In this document: positions 56,278 through 64,000 of the stretch, piece after piece
Layout: every line of letters starts with the position of its first letter
Position numbering within the stretch: position 1 is the first letter of the stretch
Origin: Phenylobacterium deserti
GTDB lineage: Bacteria > Pseudomonadota > Alphaproteobacteria > Caulobacterales > Caulobacteraceae
DNA: 64,000 nt
Direction: 5' to 3'
Assembly: GCF_003254705.1 (NCBI RefSeq)
Contig: NZ_QFYR01000002.1
Span: forward strand, 248,001-312,000
Position numbers and translations under genes: made by a program
The notes under the pieces: model-generated
Told to the model about the DNA's origin: nothing
Databases searched by the model: none
Seen by the model: only the letters and a program-made list of their open reading frames with translations

Positions 56278-57426
56278 TCAGCCGGCGGCGGCGCGCAGGC
56301 TGTCCACGGCGGCGGTGCGGGGCGCCAGGCTGGCGGCCTTGGGACGAACGGCGTCGCCGGGCTTGACCTTCTGCAGGCCGGCCGTGACCACCCGGTCGCC
56401 GGGTTTCAGGCCGGCGGTGATGACGCGCCAGTCGCCCACCGCCGGCCCGAGGGTCACCGCGCGGTACTGGACTTTGTCGCCCGGCCCGACCACCAGGACG
56501 AAGCGCTTGCCGAGGTCGGTGCCGAGCGCCAGCTCGGGCACCAGGGCGACCGGCTGCGGCGCGCCGCTGACCAGCCGCACGCGGGCGAACAGGCCCGGCG
56601 TGAAGGCGGCGTCGCGGTTGTCGAACACCGCGCGGGCGACGATCGTCCCGCTGCGGGCGTCCACGGCGTTGTCGATGAACTGCAGGCGGCCGCGGTGCGG
56701 GAAACCCTCTTCGGTCATCAGGCCCATGAGCACGGGGCTTGCGTCGCCGCGCTGCGCGGCGGCGTACTTCAGATAGGTCTGCTCGTCGGTGTTGAACGCG
56801 GCGTAGATCGGCCCGTCCGAGACGATGGTGGTCAGCAGATCCGAGGGCGTCACCAGATTGCCCCGGGTGATCAGCGCCCGCGAGACCCGGCCGTCGATCG
56901 GCGAGACCACCCGCGTGAAGGCGAGGTTCAGTTCGGCGGCGCGCAGGGCCGCGCGGGCGGCCTGCAGATCGGCCTGGGCTGCGCGGGCCTGCGCCGTCAG
57001 CCGCTCGGCCTGGTCGCGGGCGATGGCGTCCTGGGCCATCAGGCGCTCGGCGCGGACCTGGTCGGCCCGGGCGAGTTGCGCCGTAGCCGCGGCGCGTTCG
57101 ACGGCCGCCCGCTGGCGGTCGACCTCGGCCTGGAAGGGGCGGGGATCGATCTGGAACAGCAGCTGTCCCTTGCGGACCCGCGCCCCCTCCTGGAACGCGG
57201 CCGAGACGATCTCGCCGGACACCCTTGGATGCAACGACACCGCGTCCAGCGCCTCCAGGCGGCCGGTGAAGTCGCTCCACTGCGGCAGGGACTCGAAGGC
57301 GACGGGCGCCACCTCGACAACCGGCGGCGGCGGGGCGGGGGCTGCGGTCTGCGCATCGACGCCGCAGCTGGCCAGGAACAGGGCCGCGACGAGCGCGAGC
57401 GCCCGGGAAGGGAAAACGTCGGACAT
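56278..57426 (-). CDS. RND periplasmic adaptor (membrane fusion protein)
   Basis: A 382-residue adaptor. A lipoprotein signal (ALVAALFLASC, Cys21), the barrel-sandwich/lipoyl halves (LEALDAVSLHPRVSGEIVSA, and NLAFTRVVSPIDGRVSRALI), an alpha-helical hairpin between them, and the membrane-proximal domain with GLKPGDRVVTAGLQKVKPGD. It links the pump to the outer-membrane channel. First structural gene of the operon; the promoter and operators lie at 57472-57535. Confidence 0.94.
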   Translation of the reverse strand: MSDVFPSRALALVAALFLASCGVDAQTAAPAPPPPVVEVAPVAFESLPQWSDFTGRLEALDAVSLHPRVSGEIVSAAFQEGARVRKGQLLFQIDPRPFQAEVDRQRAAVERAAATAQLARADQVRAERLMAQDAIARDQAERLTAQARAAQADLQAARAALRAAELNLAFTRVVSPIDGRVSRALITRGNLVTPSDLLTTIVSDGPIYAAFNTDEQTYLKYAAAQRGDASPVLMGLMTEEGFPHRGRLQFIDNAVDARSGTIVARAVFDNRDAAFTPGLFARVRLVSGAPQPVALVPELALGTDLGKRFVLVVGPGDKVQYRAVTLGPAVGDWRVITAGLKPGDRVVTAGLQKVKPGDAVRPKAASLAPRTAAVDSLRAAAG

Positions 57427-57471
57427 GGCGGAGGCTCCGAGCGGGAGCCCGCCGCGCGAGCCCCTATTATC

Positions 57472-57483
57472 TACCGTGCGGTA
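57472..57483. promoter_or_regulatory. TetR operator 1 (TACCGTGCGGTA)
   Basis: Perfect 5-bp arms (TACCG, CGGTA) around two bases. It lies just downstream of the -10 of the pump promoter, in a position to block transcription start. Confidence 0.65.
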
Positions 57484-57485
57484 TG

Positions 57486-57514
57486 GAATAGGGGCTGATG
57501 CTGCGCCGCGTCAA
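57486..57514 (-). promoter_or_regulatory. promoter of the RND operon
   Basis: On the minus strand TTGACG (57514-57509), 17 bases, then CTATTC (57491-57486). Operator-like sites lie at both ends. Transcription would begin near 57480 and give a leader of about 50 bases before the adaptor ATG. Confidence 0.5.
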
Positions 57515-57523
57515 TCGATTCTA

Positions 57524-57535
57524 GACCGTTCGGTA
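57524..57535. promoter_or_regulatory. TetR operator 2 (GACCGTTCGGTA)
   Basis: ACCG-TT-CGGT palindrome, 11 of 12 bases fitting TACCG-N2-CGGTA. It lies just upstream of the pump -35, in the space between tetR and the adaptor gene. Confidence 0.6.
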
Positions 57536-57568
57536 TATAAGTTTTCTTGGACCTCGGGCGCAGAGAAC

Positions 57569-58177
57569 CTAACGGCTCGGCCAGAGGGCGAGCGTGGTGT
57601 CGACGAGCTTGCGCAGCGCCTCCACGGGCGCGCCGGCGCCGGCCTGCAGGCAGAGCCCGCCCGTGACGGCGCTCAGATAGCTGACCATCGCCGCGGGCTC
57701 GACGTGATCGGGGAAGTCGCCGTCGGCCTTGGCCTGCTCGAAGCGCCTGAGCAGGGCCGCGTCGGATGAGGCGCGCCGCTTGACCACCTCGGCGCGGATC
57801 GACTCGGCCTCCGTGCCGCAGTTGGTGGAGCTGATCACGCCGAGACAGCCCTTCGGGTCCGGGCCGACCTGCATGTCGAGCACGCCGTTCAGCAGCCGTT
57901 CGGCCACCCCTTTGGCGGTCGGCGCCTCGAGCGCCGCGCGCATGAAGGCCAGCTTGTCCCGCTCGTAGAGGTCGAGGGTCTTCTTGAAGAGCTCTTCCTT
58001 GTTGCCGAACGCCGCATAAAGGCTGGGCCGGGTGACGCCCATGGCGTCGGTGAGGTCGGTCATGGACGCGCCCTCGTAGCCCTTGCTCCAGAACACGCGC
58101 AGCGCGGCGGCCAGCGCCGCGTCCACGCAGAACTCTCGCGGTCGTCCGCGCGCAGAGGATTTGGCCAGGGCTTCCAT
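57569..58177 (-). CDS. TetR-family repressor of the RND operon
   Basis: A 202-residue TetR regulator: N-terminal helix-turn-helix (VFWSKGYEGASMTDLTDAMG, VTRPSLYAAFGNKEELFKKT) and an all-helical ligand domain with a Cys pair (GCLGVISSTNC) typical of the AcrR/YcdC-like subgroup with TetR_C domain. It is encoded upstream of and in the same direction as the pump genes and separated from them by the operator-bearing promoter, so it probably represses both itself (operator 3 on its start codon) and the pump. Confidence 0.92.
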   Translation of the reverse strand: MEALAKSSARGRPREFCVDAALAAALRVFWSKGYEGASMTDLTDAMGVTRPSLYAAFGNKEELFKKTLDLYERDKLAFMRAALEAPTAKGVAERLLNGVLDMQVGPDPKGCLGVISSTNCGTEAESIRAEVVKRRASSDAALLRRFEQAKADGDFPDHVEPAAMVSYLSAVTGGLCLQAGAGAPVEALRKLVDTTLALWPSR

Positions 58178-58188
58178 ACCGACCGTTA
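58177..58188. promoter_or_regulatory. TetR operator 3 (TACCGACCGTTA)
   Basis: Matches TACCG-N2-CGGTA with one mismatch and overlaps the first base of the tetR start codon, an autoregulation site. Confidence 0.55.
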
Positions 58189-58548
58189 GATAATCCTGGC
58201 CGGTGACGGGGTCCAGTGCTGGCGGGCGGCGGCGAGGTTCAAGAGGCGCAGGTCCTGGGCACGCGCTGCGGGTTGTCGCCGAATAGCGTCAGCCGCGATG
58301 CGGATCGTCGCCCGAGCTCGGCGGGGCGCGCGATCGGGACGCCTGCTCCCTCGGCGCGGCCGACCTCGGGAGAACGGATGCGGCGTGCTCGGGCGTTGCT
58401 TGGGTCTGAGCCCGCGCGGTCGCGCGCCAGCTTCAGCGAGCGGCTTGGCTGAAGGCGCCAGCTCCTGATGCCAACGCTGCGCCTCTCGCAAGGCAGGACG
58501 CGGCGCCGACGTTAATGAGGCATGGGGGCGGGTTCCCGGGACGCCACC
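58189..58548. other. intergenic region upstream of tetR
   Basis: About 360 bp with no supported gene; short frames on both strands have no motifs or ribosome sites. The tetR promoter must lie at its left end. Confidence 0.4.
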
Positions 58549-59037
58549 TCAGCCTCCCTGCGATGGAGGCCCGCTCCCCGGAAGACGATCGCCGCGATCG
58601 CCAAGCGCGTAGAACCGCTCGATGCGTGTGAAGTGGTAGGCCGCCGTCTCCAGCGTCTGGGTGGCGATCTGCAGGGCCAGATAGTCGCGCCCGAACGGCC
58701 GGCACCGGTCCTTCAGCGCCCGGAGGGCCGCCCAGTAGGGACGCAACCCTTCGAACGCTGCGATCGCCTCCGTCCGGTCGCCCAGCCGGTGGTTGCTGGT
58801 CGCGGAGGGTTGCGTCTCCATCCGGACGTCCACCTCGAAGAAGCGTCGCCGCCGCGTGAAGTGGAAGGCGGCGGTGTCCAGCCCGTCCAGCGCGATGCCC
58901 AACGCCATATGGTCGGGCCCCAGGCGCGGGCACTCGGCGCGCAGACGCATCAGCTGCTCCGCATGAGGGATCAGCGCCTCGAAGTGCCTGAGGGCGTCTC
59001 CAGGCTGGCCAAGGCCAAGGTAATTGCGCTGCACCAT
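58549..59037 (-). CDS. hypothetical protein with an internal duplication
   Basis: A 162-residue cytoplasmic protein made of two related halves: LGPDHMALGIALDGLDTAAF-HFTR and FGRDYLALQIATQTLETAAY-HFTR each follow a helix with LRAECP/LKDRCRP. The duplication implies a two-fold helical bundle. No known family is recognised. A conserved HFTR and Cys in each half are candidates for a binding site. Confidence 0.6.
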   Translation of the reverse strand: MVQRNYLGLGQPGDALRHFEALIPHAEQLMRLRAECPRLGPDHMALGIALDGLDTAAFHFTRRRRFFEVDVRMETQPSATSNHRLGDRTEAIAAFEGLRPYWAALRALKDRCRPFGRDYLALQIATQTLETAAYHFTRIERFYALGDRGDRLPGSGPPSQGG

Positions 59038-59263
59038 GACGAGCTCGGGTTGGGCGTGCAGAACATAGCGGGAACATCAAGCGCCCGCGACTCCATGAGG
59101 GTTGCAATCGTGGGCGGCGCCGCCTTTCCGGCCGGGTTGAGGCGGTTCCCGCCGCGTTCTCGTCCGGTCCTTGCGCCGTTCATGCTTGTTGTCGGCCGTA
59201 TGTCATCGGACAAGGCGGCAGCCGGCCGGATCACCGAGGTGGCTGGTTCTTCCTCCAGCGCGG

Positions 59264-59390
59264 CTATTCGCAGCCCACGCCGTGACAGTGATAGTCGCCG
59301 GTGCGGCAGTTGTTGTGGCAGCCCTCGGCGTTGAGGCCGCTGGGATGGGGGTGGGCCGCCGCCTGCGCTCGCAGCCGGGCGAAGGTGGGG
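59264..59390 (-). pseudogene. C-terminal fragment of a GCHxN...YHCH-motif protein
   Basis: The minus strand reads AHPHPSGLNAEGCHNNCRTG, then DYHCHGVGCE and a stop at 59264-59266. GLNxxGCHNN-K-TGDYHCH is a recognisable Cys/His motif of small exported proteins. The signal peptide part is missing; upstream the same DNA codes for the plus-strand fragment below. Remnant. Confidence 0.45.
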
Positions 59391-59486
59391 CGCGATGCGG
59401 ACGGCAAGGCCGGAGGCTGCGACAACTTCCTCATCACCCTGCAGGGCGGGGCGGTGTCGGTCGCCTATGTCCGCACGCACGACTGA
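59391..59486 (+). pseudogene. C-terminal fragment of an unknown protein
   Basis: The plus strand reads RDADGKAGGCDNFLITLQGG, then AVSVAYVRTHD and a stop. Protein-like ending without a start. It abuts the oppositely oriented YHCH fragment, so two gene ends were joined tail to head here. Confidence 0.35.
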
Positions 59487-59598
59487 CCGCCCGCCGCCAG
59501 CAGGCCGCCTCCGGGGTGCAAGAGTTGTCACATACGCCCGCTAACGGGGGCCCCGCGTGCAGGGACCGGCCTCTGCCGAAGCGGCGCGGGGAGGGGCG

Positions 59599-60201
59599 AT
59601 GCGGGCGATCGATCCGGAGCGAACCCAGTGGTTCCTCCGCCACGTCCTGCCGCATGAGCCGGGACTGCGGCGTTGGCTCGCGCGCCATCGGCCGCCCGGC
59701 CTGGACCTCGAGGACGTGATCCAAGAGGCCTATGCGGTGCTGGCCGACCTGCCGAGCGTGGCCGACATCCAGTTCCCGCGCGCCTACCTCTTCCAGGTGG
59801 CGCGCTCGGTGATCACCCGGCATGCGCGCCGCGCGCGTGTGGTGTCCATCCACCTGCTGGACGACCTGACCCAGCTTGAGCAGGCGGACGAGGAGCCGTC
59901 GCCGGAGCGGGTGGCGATCGATCGCGACCAGCTGCGCTGGCTGGCGCAGGCGATCGCCGCCATGCCGGCCAAGACCCGCGAAGCCTTCGTCCTGCGGCGG
60001 GTGGAAGGCCTGTCGCAGCGCGAGATCGCAAGACGCATGGCCATCTCTGAGAACACGGTGGAGAAGCACATCGCCCGGGGCCTTCGATTCCTGATCGAGT
60101 GGTTCGCCGATGGCGGAAACACCGGGCTCGAGGCCTCTAAGCAAAGACAACCGGAGATCGCGCCGTCAGATGGCCCACCCAGAGTCCAGTCGATCCATTG
60201 A
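59599..60201 (+). CDS. ECF sigma factor, FecI type
   Basis: A 200-residue extracytoplasmic-function sigma factor: region 2 (RPPGLDLEDVIQEAYAVLAD, FPRAYLFQVARSVITRHARR) and region 4 (AMPAKTREAFVLRRVEGLSQ, EIARRMAISENTVEKHIARG). No extra domain. Start ATG 59599 follows GGGAGGGG; an ATG at 59557 is less likely. With the FecR-like gene overlapping its end and an STN-bearing receptor after it, it is the cytoplasmic end of a surface-signalling system. Confidence 0.93.
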   Translation: MRAIDPERTQWFLRHVLPHEPGLRRWLARHRPPGLDLEDVIQEAYAVLADLPSVADIQFPRAYLFQVARSVITRHARRARVVSIHLLDDLTQLEQADEEPSPERVAIDRDQLRWLAQAIAAMPAKTREAFVLRRVEGLSQREIARRMAISENTVEKHIARGLRFLIEWFADGGNTGLEASKQRQPEIAPSDGPPRVQSIH

Positions 60202-61156
60202 CGCGGCGGCCGCCGTCTGGACCGCCCGGCTGGATCGTGGGCCGCTGTCGGACGAGGAGGCGGAGGCGCTGGAGGCCTGGCTGACCGGCGATCCCCGCCG
60301 GCGCGGCGCGCTGCTGCGCGCGCAGGCCCTTTCGCTGTTGAGCGAGAAGGGGCAGGCGCTCGGGTCCGGCTTCGATCCTGACGCCTTTGTCGCGCCCGCC
60401 GTCCCGGCGCCGCCCGGCCCCTCGCGCCGGCGCATGCTTGCCTGGGGCGGAGCCGGGACGGCCGCCGCAGCGGCGGTGGCGGCTCTGGCGGTCGGCGTTC
60501 CGGCGGCCGGCGCCATCACCACCGAGGTCGGCGAGGGGCGGCGGGTGACGCTGGACGACGGATCCACCGTCCTGCTGAACACCGACACCCGCCTTCGCGT
60601 GCGCTACAACGGACGGGTGCGGCGCGTGGCGCTGGACTACGGCGAGGTCTATGTCACCGTCGTGCCCGACCCGGCGCGTCCCTTCGTGCTGGACGTCCAG
60701 GGGGAGGCCCTGCGCGCGCGGCAGGCCGCCTTCCGGGTCCGGCGGCTGCGTGGCGCGCCGGTGGACATCCTCGTGGACCAGGGCGGATTGCTCGTGGAGG
60801 GGCGCGAGCCGGTGCTGCTGAAGGCCAACATGCGGCTGACGGCGCCAGCCGGCGCGGCGGCCGGCGGGCGGCCGCAGACCGTGGCGCCCGACGTGGTCGT
60901 GCGGCAGCTCGCCTGGCGCGACGGCAAGATCGCCTTCGAAGGCGAGCGGCTCGATCAAGCCGCCGCCGAGTTCGCCCGCTACAGCCGCACGCGCATCGAG
61001 ATCCTCGACCCCGAGCTCGCCCGCGAACCGGTCACCGGCCTGTTCGCGGCCAGCGACCCGGCGGGCTTCGCCCGGGCCGTGGCCGGGGTGTTCGGCGCCC
61101 AGGTGACCGAAGTGCGGGGCGCCCTCGTGCTCCACCGGCCGGCTTCTCCTTTGTGA
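60170..61156 (+). CDS. FecR-family anti-sigma/transmembrane regulator
   Basis: A 328-residue FecR protein: an N-terminal cytoplasmic domain with WTARLDRGPLSDEEAEALEA-W binding sigma, one membrane helix (about AAAAAVAALAVGVPAAGA), and a periplasmic FecR domain (TEVGEGRRVTLDDGSTVLLN, LDYGEVYVTV) followed by a secretin/STN-like end. It relays the receptor signal to the sigma factor. The ATG at 60170 lies inside the sigma gene's last codons; an upstream ATG at 60110 is possible. Confidence 0.92.
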   Translation: MAHPESSRSIDAAAAVWTARLDRGPLSDEEAEALEAWLTGDPRRRGALLRAQALSLLSEKGQALGSGFDPDAFVAPAVPAPPGPSRRRMLAWGGAGTAAAAAVAALAVGVPAAGAITTEVGEGRRVTLDDGSTVLLNTDTRLRVRYNGRVRRVALDYGEVYVTVVPDPARPFVLDVQGEALRARQAAFRVRRLRGAPVDILVDQGGLLVEGREPVLLKANMRLTAPAGAAAGGRPQTVAPDVVVRQLAWRDGKIAFEGERLDQAAAEFARYSRTRIEILDPELAREPVTGLFAASDPAGFARAVAGVFGAQVTEVRGALVLHRPASPL

Positions 61157-61248
61157 AATTTTCCCGACAGGAGGCGGAAGCGCGAAGCTGAAGCCCTCTC
61201 AGGTTCCAAGGGCGCGGCGCGGGCCGCGTGCAGAGGGGGCCTGAGAGC

Positions 61249-64000
61249 GTGTTCTTCCGTCATTCCATCCTGTCCACCACCGCCGTCGTGCTGGCGCTGG
61301 CCGCGGCCGCGCCGGCCCACGCCCAGGTGCGCACCTTCGACATCCCGGCGCAGCCGGCGGTGAAGGCCATCCCGGAGCTGGCCCGCCAGGCGCAGATTCA
61401 GATCATCGCCTCGGCCCGCGACCTGGCGGAGGTCCGCACGCCCGCACTGTCCGGGACTATGGAGACCCGCGAGGCGCTGCGCCGGCTGATCGCCGGCACG
61501 CCGCTGGAGATCGTCAGCGACGACGGCCAGGTAGTCACCCTGCGCTCCCGGCGTCCGGCGGGCGCGGAGACCCCGGCCAACGGCCGCGGGGCCGTCACCG
61601 GCAGGGTGCTCAACCCCGTCACGGGCGACTACGTCCGCAACGCCGAGGTCCGCGTGGACGGGGCGGCGGCGGTGCTCACCGACGAGGGCGGCGCCTTCCG
61701 CCTGAGCGGCGTGCCGGCCGGTGCGGTCACCGTGACGGTGAAGTACACCGGCATGCAGGACGCGGTGGCGACCGCGCAGGTCGAGCCGGGCGGGGTGGCG
61801 CATCTCGACGTCCAGCTGCGGCCGCTGGCCTATGCGGCCGACGGGGCCGGCGAGGTCGAGGCGCTGACCATCGTGGCCCGCCGGCAGGGGCAGGCGGCGG
61901 CGATCATGGAGCGGCGGGCCTCGCTGAACGCCAAGAACGTGGTGGCGGCCGACAACTACGGCGCCCTGACCATGGGCGACGTGGGCGAGTTCATGAAGCA
62001 GATGCCCGGCATCTCCCTGGACTACACCGAGGTGGACGCCACGGCGGTGCGGATCGGCGGCCTCGACCCGAAGTACTCGACCTTCACGGTGGACGGGGCG
62101 CGGCTCGCCACCGCCACCTCGAACAACAATGCCGGGCGGCAGAACTCCTTCGAACAGATGTCGATCACCGGCATCGAGTCCATCGAGCTGAACAACACCC
62201 TGACCGCCAGCATGGACGCCGACGCGCCCGGCGGCTCGATCAACCTGCGCAGCAAGTACGCCTTCCAGCGTTCCGGCCGGGAGGTGCGCTTCCAAGCGGG
62301 CGCGGTGGGCACCTCGGACAGCGGCCTGTCGCGGGCCTATTTCCCCGACGACCGCAAGCATTCGCGGATCTTCCCGTCTGGCCAGATCGGCTACGCCGAC
62401 GTGTTCCTCGGAGGGCGGCTCGGGGTGGCGTTCAACGCCAGCTACAACGCCAACTACGTCCAGCAGGACCGGGTGCAGGTCGACTGGTCCTACCTGCCGG
62501 GCGGCCGGGTGCTGCCCTACCAGGTCATGTGGCGGCCGGGGCCGAAGTTCACCCACCGGGAGGCGGCCAACCTGAGCGCCGACTACCGGATCACCGACGA
62601 GCTGACCCTCTCGCTGCGCAGCACCTACTCGTTCTACGACGTCGAGTACTTCAACCAGTACACTTACCTGATTTTCGGCAGCGCCACGGCCACCCAGGCG
62701 ACGGCGGACTCCACGCCCACCCACATCGTGGTGAACCCGAACGGTACGAACACCCGGCTGCACACCCAGTATTCGCATCGTTACGCCGGCACCCCCTCCT
62801 ACCTCATCGCGCCCCGGCTGGAGTACAAGGGCGAGACCTTCGAGGCGGCGCTGCGGACCAGCTACTCGAGCTCGGAGTTCAATTTCCGCGACAACAGCAA
62901 GGGCTTCTTCCAGCGGACGGACAGCTATCTGACGCGCATCGGCTTCACGCTGGACCGCGCCTCCGAGGACTCCCGGGCCTGGGTGCTGCAGCAGACGGCG
63001 GGCCGCCCCTGGGGAGACCCCACAAGCTTCAACCGGGACGACGATATCGGCAACAACATCCGCACCTCGGAGTCCGACGCCCAGAACAGCATGCTGACCG
63101 GCAATCTGGACCTGAAGAAACGGCTGAACATCGGCGAGGTCCCCGTGACGCTGCTGGCCGGCGTCGGGGCCCGGCGCAACGCCTGGAAGACCAATGAGGG
63201 CTCCTACCGCCAGTTCCAGTATGTCGGGCCGACGGGCGACCTGACCCAGCGGGCGCCGGAGGCGGTGATCCCCTGGACGCGGAACTACGATTTCAGCATC
63301 CACGGCTTCGACGCCGGAAACATGAACGCCCAGAACTGGCGGGCCGACAGCAACTACGCCGTCTACGACATCTACCAGGCGCACCCCGAGTACTTCGTGC
63401 CCGACACGGTGGGCAACCTGAAGCGGCTGCTGGACAACAACAAGCGCATCGAGGAGCGGGTCGAGGCGGCCTATCTGGAAGGCCAGACACGCCTGGGCCG
63501 CGCCGCCTTCGACCTGGGGCTGCGCTATGAGCGGACCCGCACCGAGGCGCGGGTGGCCGACATCCGCCCGGCGCGGGAGGTCACCGCGGCCGGCCTGTCC
63601 ACCAGCACGGTGCAGGGCCTGCTCTACCAGTACCGCAACGGGACCTATTCGGCGCGCAAGGGCGAGTACGCTGACTGGTTCCTGAGCGGCGGGGTGAAGT
63701 ACGACTTCTCGCGGCGGCTGGTGGGCCAGCTGGCGTTCAGCCAGTCCATCCTGCGGCCGGACTACGGCAACCTTGGCGGCGTGGTGTCGGTGGACGACAA
63801 CAACCTGATCGTCAGCGTGCCCAACCCGGAGCTGAAGCCGGAGCACTCGACCAAGTATTACGCCAGCCTGCAGTACTATCTGGAGCCGTCCGGCATCGTG
63901 GCGCTGTCCTACTACGTGCTCGACATGAAGGACATGCAGGTTACCGGCCTGACGGTGGATCCGGCGGAGGTCGGCTACAGCGCCGAGGACTACGCCGGCT
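61249..64000 (+). CDS. TonB-dependent receptor with STN signalling domain (partial)
   Basis: At least 917 codons, cut by the window end. Signal peptide (TTAVVLALAAAAPAHAQ), then an STN domain (FDIPAQPAVKAIPELARQAQ...MET-REALRRLIAGTPL) that contacts FecR, then a carboxypeptidase-regulatory-like beta sandwich (GRGAVTGRVLNPVTGDYVRN), then the plug (VGEFMKQMPGISLDYTEVDA, IESIELNNTLTASMDADAPG) and barrel strands. Start GTG at 61249, with GAGGGGG upstream, begins the signal peptide directly. The ligand is unknown; the extra beta-sandwich and the long aromatic barrel resemble receptors for saccharides or large nutrients in Caulobacteraceae. A TGAAATTTTCCC stretch at the FecR stop could be the -35 of a sigma-dependent promoter. 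Confidence 0.93.
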   Translation, partial: MFFRHSILSTTAVVLALAAAAPAHAQVRTFDIPAQPAVKAIPELARQAQIQIIASARDLAEVRTPALSGTMETREALRRLIAGTPLEIVSDDGQVVTLRSRRPAGAETPANGRGAVTGRVLNPVTGDYVRNAEVRVDGAAAVLTDEGGAFRLSGVPAGAVTVTVKYTGMQDAVATAQVEPGGVAHLDVQLRPLAYAADGAGEVEALTIVARRQGQAAAIMERRASLNAKNVVAADNYGALTMGDVGEFMKQMPGISLDYTEVDATAVRIGGLDPKYSTFTVDGARLATATSNNNAGRQNSFEQMSITGIESIELNNTLTASMDADAPGGSINLRSKYAFQRSGREVRFQAGAVGTSDSGLSRAYFPDDRKHSRIFPSGQIGYADVFLGGRLGVAFNASYNANYVQQDRVQVDWSYLPGGRVLPYQVMWRPGPKFTHREAANLSADYRITDELTLSLRSTYSFYDVEYFNQYTYLIFGSATATQATADSTPTHIVVNPNGTNTRLHTQYSHRYAGTPSYLIAPRLEYKGETFEAALRTSYSSSEFNFRDNSKGFFQRTDSYLTRIGFTLDRASEDSRAWVLQQTAGRPWGDPTSFNRDDDIGNNIRTSESDAQNSMLTGNLDLKKRLNIGEVPVTLLAGVGARRNAWKTNEGSYRQFQYVGPTGDLTQRAPEAVIPWTRNYDFSIHGFDAGNMNAQNWRADSNYAVYDIYQAHPEYFVPDTVGNLKRLLDNNKRIEERVEAAYLEGQTRLGRAAFDLGLRYERTRTEARVADIRPAREVTAAGLSTSTVQGLLYQYRNGTYSARKGEYADWFLSGGVKYDFSRRLVGQLAFSQSILRPDYGNLGGVVSVDDNNLIVSVPNPELKPEHSTKYYASLQYYLEPSGIVALSYYVLDMKDMQVTGLTVDPAEVGYSAEDYAG

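Noticed and set aside
53691..56366. 891-codon plus-strand open frame opposite the RND pump
   Set aside because: Rich in His/Gly/Asp/Arg with no motif; the RND protein on the minus strand is unmistakable.
58186..58491. 101-codon minus-strand open frame upstream of tetR
   Set aside because: Arg-rich, no start signal, no motif; ends close to operator 3 by chance.
60979..63846. 955-codon open frame on the minus strand
   Set aside because: It is the shadow of the FecR and TonB-receptor genes on the plus strand, with low-complexity composition and no domain; the receptor reading is complete with STN, plug and barrel motifs.

Overview
The window is very GC-rich, gene-dense bacterial DNA. Its gene content (HWE-type histidine kinase, NodT-type outer-membrane lipoprotein, several TonB-dependent receptors, FecI/FecR surface signalling, XapX protein, catalase and OsmC) points to an alphaproteobacterium, most likely of the Caulobacteraceae (Phenylobacterium/Caulobacter-like). 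This is inferred from gene families only; no rRNA or tRNA gene was seen. Opposite-strand open frames are abundant because of the base composition and were treated as shadows.

Layout. 1-6.6 kb: small exported and membrane proteins, a CPBP protease-like protein, a lipoprotein, an exported SDR, a Crp/Fnr regulator, and gene debris. 7.3-16 kb: a frameshifted SulP transporter, a divergent LysR/SDR pair with an NADP-binding reductase, a remnant of an EamA transporter, an HWE kinase and two alpha/beta hydrolases. 16-37.9 kb: a stress/detoxification island with seven alpha/beta-hydrolase-fold or related hydrolases, OsmC, catalase, WrbA, an amidohydrolase, two AraC regulators, and two large winged-helix/NTPase regulators, one of which overlaps a TonB receptor gene. 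38-42.3 kb: two paralogous two-component systems placed head to head. 42-51.5 kb: a LysR gene with a frameshifted end, a redoxin/amidotransferase/YggS operon, small proteins, remnants, and two divergent glycosyltransferase-9-like genes. 51.5-58.2 kb: a complete RND efflux operon (adaptor, pump, outer-membrane channel) with its TetR regulator. 58.5-64 kb: a hypothetical repeat protein, gene debris, and a sigma factor/anti-sigma/STN-TonB-receptor surface-signalling operon that runs off the window.

How the genes may work together. The most notable signal is a nearly identical element of about 20 bp (GATTGGACGGTTCCGGCGCC on the plus strand at its best copy). It lies 50-73 bp upstream of seven start codons in the 23.5-38 kb island, always pointing the same way relative to the gene: a five-gene operon (OsmC, hydrolase, isochorismatase-like hydrolase, XapX, amidohydrolase), three further alpha/beta hydrolases, catalase, WrbA, and an AraC-family regulator. 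This looks like one undescribed regulon for electrophile/oxidant stress, with an AraC regulator as the natural candidate controller. A second clear regulatory picture is the RND operon: three copies of TACCG-N2-CGGTA, two flanking the pump promoter and one on the tetR start codon.

Several places record decay: a one-base frameshift in SulP, a frameshifted LysR end, fragments of EamA, response-regulator, ASCH and hydrolase genes, and a dispersed inverted-repeat element present near 2.7 kb and 49.1 kb.
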